From: Actinomycetes bacterium
GTDB taxonomy: Bacteria; Actinomycetota; Acidimicrobiia; Acidimicrobiales; Ilumatobacteraceae
Direction: 5' to 3'
NCBI GenBank assembly: GCA_029782355.1
Contig: JAKOUY010000037.1
Location: 186,001-250,000 of the forward strand
Length of the DNA stretch: 64,000 nucleotides
Shown here: positions 61,987 through 64,000 of the stretch, piece by piece
Numbering within the stretch: position 1 is the stretch's first letter
How the letters are laid out: each line of letters opens with the position of its first letter
The notes under the pieces: generated by a model
Database searches by the model: none
Told to the model about the DNA's origin: nothing
The model's input: the letters and a program-made list of their open reading frames with translations, nothing else
Position numbers and translations under genes: made by a program

Positions 61987-63998
61987 CGCGATCCTCCCTC
62001 GATCCGGGTGTGCTGGCGGGCCTCGAGACCGTCGAGCGCGCCGCGCAGCGCGTCGAGCTCGTGGAACTGGCGGTCCGGCGCGTCGATCACGGTCAGGGCG
62101 TTCTCGAACAGCAGGGCCGACACCGAGTCCGAGCCCCCGATCCGCCCCTGCAGCAGCAGCTGGCGGCCGTGGCCGAGGCAGGCGGTCACCGTCTCGTCAC
62201 GACCGGCAGAGGCCCCGACCGCCCCGCGGCGCAGCGTTGCCGCGACCACCCAGTAGGCATCGACGATGGAGCGCAGGACCACGGGCGCGAGCAGGGGAGT
62301 CCAGCCGTCGAGCAGCGTGGCCGCCGCCTCGGCCCGTGGACCGCGGCGCAACCGGGCCCGCCAGGTGCGTGCCCGGCGGGTGAGGGTGGCGTCCAGCCGG
62401 CGTCGGCAGGCGGCATCGTCGGGGAAGAAGAACTCGGCGCGCAGCAGTCGGCGAATCGCCGCGGCCCGGGCATGCACGGCGTCGACCGGATCGTCGTCGG
62501 CCGGGCCGGGGCCGCCGCCGGCCAGCGCATCGCCGTCGATCAGCTGCTGCAGCGCGACCTGGGCGATGGCCGTGTCGACGAAGTGGTGCAGCACGGTGTT
62601 GCGGTAGTAGGAGGCGACCAGCCGTTGGTCGTCGGTGATCGCGTAGACCTCGTGGTGCCCGCCGGTGACCCGGGTCAAGCCGTCGTGGCGCAGCAGCGGT
62701 TCCAGTGCCGACTCGACCGCGGCATTGGTGGCCAGCCCGTCCGGGTCGGTGAGGGGCAGCCCGGCGTCGTCGATCTCGGCGACGAGCGCGTCCAGTGCGA
62801 GGCGCAGCTCGCCGAGGGTGACGGCGCGCCGCTCGGCCAGCAGGACCAGCGCCACCAGTGCAGTCGGGGTGATCGGGGAGACGTCGTTGATCCGTACGGC
62901 CACCTCATGGGCCAGGGCGCGCAACTGGTCGCGGTGGCGATCCGGGTCGACGGCGTGCGGTGGGCCGAGCTGGGCGCGCAGGGAGACCGGGGGAGCGAAG
63001 CGGACGTGCATGTCGCCGAGGCCGTAGAACTCGCGGTTGCGGCGGACGTAGCCGACGAAGGAGCGAACCGACTCGGACCGCTTGGTGGAGCCGCGGGCGT
63101 AGCGGGCGAACTCCTCGACGTCGATCAGCTCGTCGTAGGTGATCGCCACCGGGATCAGCTGGTAGTCGGCGCAGCGTCCCTCGAGGTAGGCGTCGACCAC
63201 GTAGGCCAGGAGGCCGAGCTTGGGTGGGCCGAGCTTGCCGGTGCGGCTGCGAGTCCCTTCGATGTTCCACTCCAGGCTGAAGCGCTTGCTGGCCAGGTAG
63301 CCGAGGTACTCGCGCAGCACCCATTTGTAGACCTCGTTGTCGCGGAAGCTGCGCCGGATGTAGATGATCCCGTTGCGCCGGCCGATGGCGCCGAACGGGC
63401 CGACGGCCATGTTGGCCCCGCCGAGGCGGTGGTTCGGTGGCAGCCCGTGGTCGCGCAGGACGATGGCCAGAACGGTGGCGTCGAGGTACGAGCGATGGTT
63501 GGAGAGGAACACCGTCGGGTGGGTGGCGGCCGCCTCGGTGACCATGGCGATCTGCGCCGGGTCGGTGTGCACCCGGCCGCGCATGCCGGTGCGGTGGTAC
63601 AGCCGGGCCACCTCGGCGGTGATGTCCACGGCGTGGCGGTTGAGCGTGGCGACCATCTCGTCGAGGTAGGCGGTGGCTTCGGCGCGCACCTCGGCAACGG
63701 TCCGCCCGCTGGCTGCGGCCAGGCGGGCCACGCCGGCGTCGAACCGACCCTGCTCGGTGACCTCGGCCCGCACCTCGATGGGCACCTTGTGGGCGGCACC
63801 GTGGCGGCGGGTGACCTCGCGCTGGAGGGCGACGCGCGCCTGGCGGGACAGGAAGGAGCGGAACCGGCCGGGCCGGGCCGACCCGGGTCGATCGCCGGCG
63901 CTCGAGCGATCGTCGCCGGGCGGGTGCGGGCCGGCGGCGCGGTCGGTCTCGATCCAGCGCTGGCGGACCTCGGACAGTCGCGCCGGCTCGGCCACCAC
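61983..63998 (-). CDS. plsB: PlsB-like glycerol-3-phosphate 1-O-acyltransferase, start near the window edge
   Basis: Membrane-associated acyltransferase, at least 671 residues. The acyl-transfer block is NHRSYLD at 167-173 (the HX4D catalytic pair), followed by FGAIGRRNGIIYIRRSF and EWNIEGTRSRTGKL (glycerol-phosphate binding). This matches the long PlsB/GPAT type rather than PlsC. The GTG at 63998 is the first in-frame start before the window ends; the true start may lie beyond base 64000. It would begin phospholipid synthesis using glycerol-3-phosphate, the product of the glycerol kinase at the other end of the window. Confidence 0.88.
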   Translation of the reverse strand: MVAEPARLSEVRQRWIETDRAAGPHPPGDDRSSAGDRPGSARPGRFRSFLSRQARVALQREVTRRHGAAHKVPIEVRAEVTEQGRFDAGVARLAAASGRTVAEVRAEATAYLDEMVATLNRHAVDITAEVARLYHRTGMRGRVHTDPAQIAMVTEAAATHPTVFLSNHRSYLDATVLAIVLRDHGLPPNHRLGGANMAVGPFGAIGRRNGIIYIRRSFRDNEVYKWVLREYLGYLASKRFSLEWNIEGTRSRTGKLGPPKLGLLAYVVDAYLEGRCADYQLIPVAITYDELIDVEEFARYARGSTKRSESVRSFVGYVRRNREFYGLGDMHVRFAPPVSLRAQLGPPHAVDPDRHRDQLRALAHEVAVRINDVSPITPTALVALVLLAERRAVTLGELRLALDALVAEIDDAGLPLTDPDGLATNAAVESALEPLLRHDGLTRVTGGHHEVYAITDDQRLVASYYRNTVLHHFVDTAIAQVALQQLIDGDALAGGGPGPADDDPVDAVHARAAAIRRLLRAEFFFPDDAACRRRLDATLTRRARTWRARLRRGPRAEAAATLLDGWTPLLAPVVLRSIVDAYWVVAATLRRGAVGASAGRDETVTACLGHGRQLLLQGRIGGSDSVSALLFENALTVIDAPDRQFHELDALRGALDGLEARQHTRIEGGSR

Positions 63999-64000
63999 CA

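Overview
The window is high-GC, almost wholly coding DNA from an actinobacterium. The gene set and order (mraZ to rluD, with an MtrAB-type two-component system, a Bpa-type proteasome activator and meso-DAP-type MurE) are actinobacterial. The combination suggests a deep lineage such as Acidimicrobiia rather than Streptomyces or Mycobacterium; that placement is my inference. No rRNA, tRNA, insertion sequence, prophage or CRISPR array was recognised. Genes are packed with ATGA, GTGA or TTGA stop/start overlaps.

Region 1 (1-7000, minus strand): a glycerol kinase cut by the window edge, a small membrane protein, a PPi-type phosphofructokinase, and an overlapping block of membrane protein, inositol-phosphatase-like enzyme, MtrA-like regulator, MtrB-like kinase and GerMN lipoprotein. 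Region 2 (7000-16500): polyprenol-phosphate mannosyltransferase, DNA polymerase IV and a DUF3040 protein on plus; a MoxR ATPase, DUF58 and transglutaminase operon on minus; then ROK kinase, a small conserved-looking protein, an HNH nuclease and a lipoate-ligase-like protein on plus.

Region 3 (16500-41800, plus): the division and cell wall (dcw) cluster, mraZ-rsmH-ftsL-ftsI-murE-mraY-murD-ftsW-murG-murC-murB-ftsQ-ftsZ, then a secreted cysteine protein, a YggS-type protein, sepF, divIVA, ileS, a DksA/TraR-like protein, lspA and rluD. murF is absent from its usual place between murE and mraY. Before mraZ lies a 10-bp-periodic operator array straddling a sigma70-like promoter. The mraZ-rsmH gap holds a nested inverted repeat inside a possible 60-codon ORF.

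Region 4 (41800-49600): GNAT and Rrf2 genes on minus; an alkaline-phosphatase-superfamily phosphodiesterase, bpa, dnaE, a hypothetical protein and a nitroreductase on plus. Region 5 (49600-61300, plus): a DUF35/thiolase pair, then a six-gene ATGA-chained operon with two tandem FAD/GcvT fusion dehydrogenases, a choline-kinase-like phosphotransferase and a complete ProVWX/OpuA-type ABC transporter with a double permease. This looks like uptake and oxidative demethylation of a methylated amine. The window ends with a minus-strand PlsB-like acyltransferase coupled to an EthD-domain gene.

A recurring regulatory theme is a TANNNT hexamer 6-8 bases before the start codon of many operon-leading genes, without a Shine-Dalgarno sequence. 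This indicates widespread leaderless transcription, and I used it to choose several starts.
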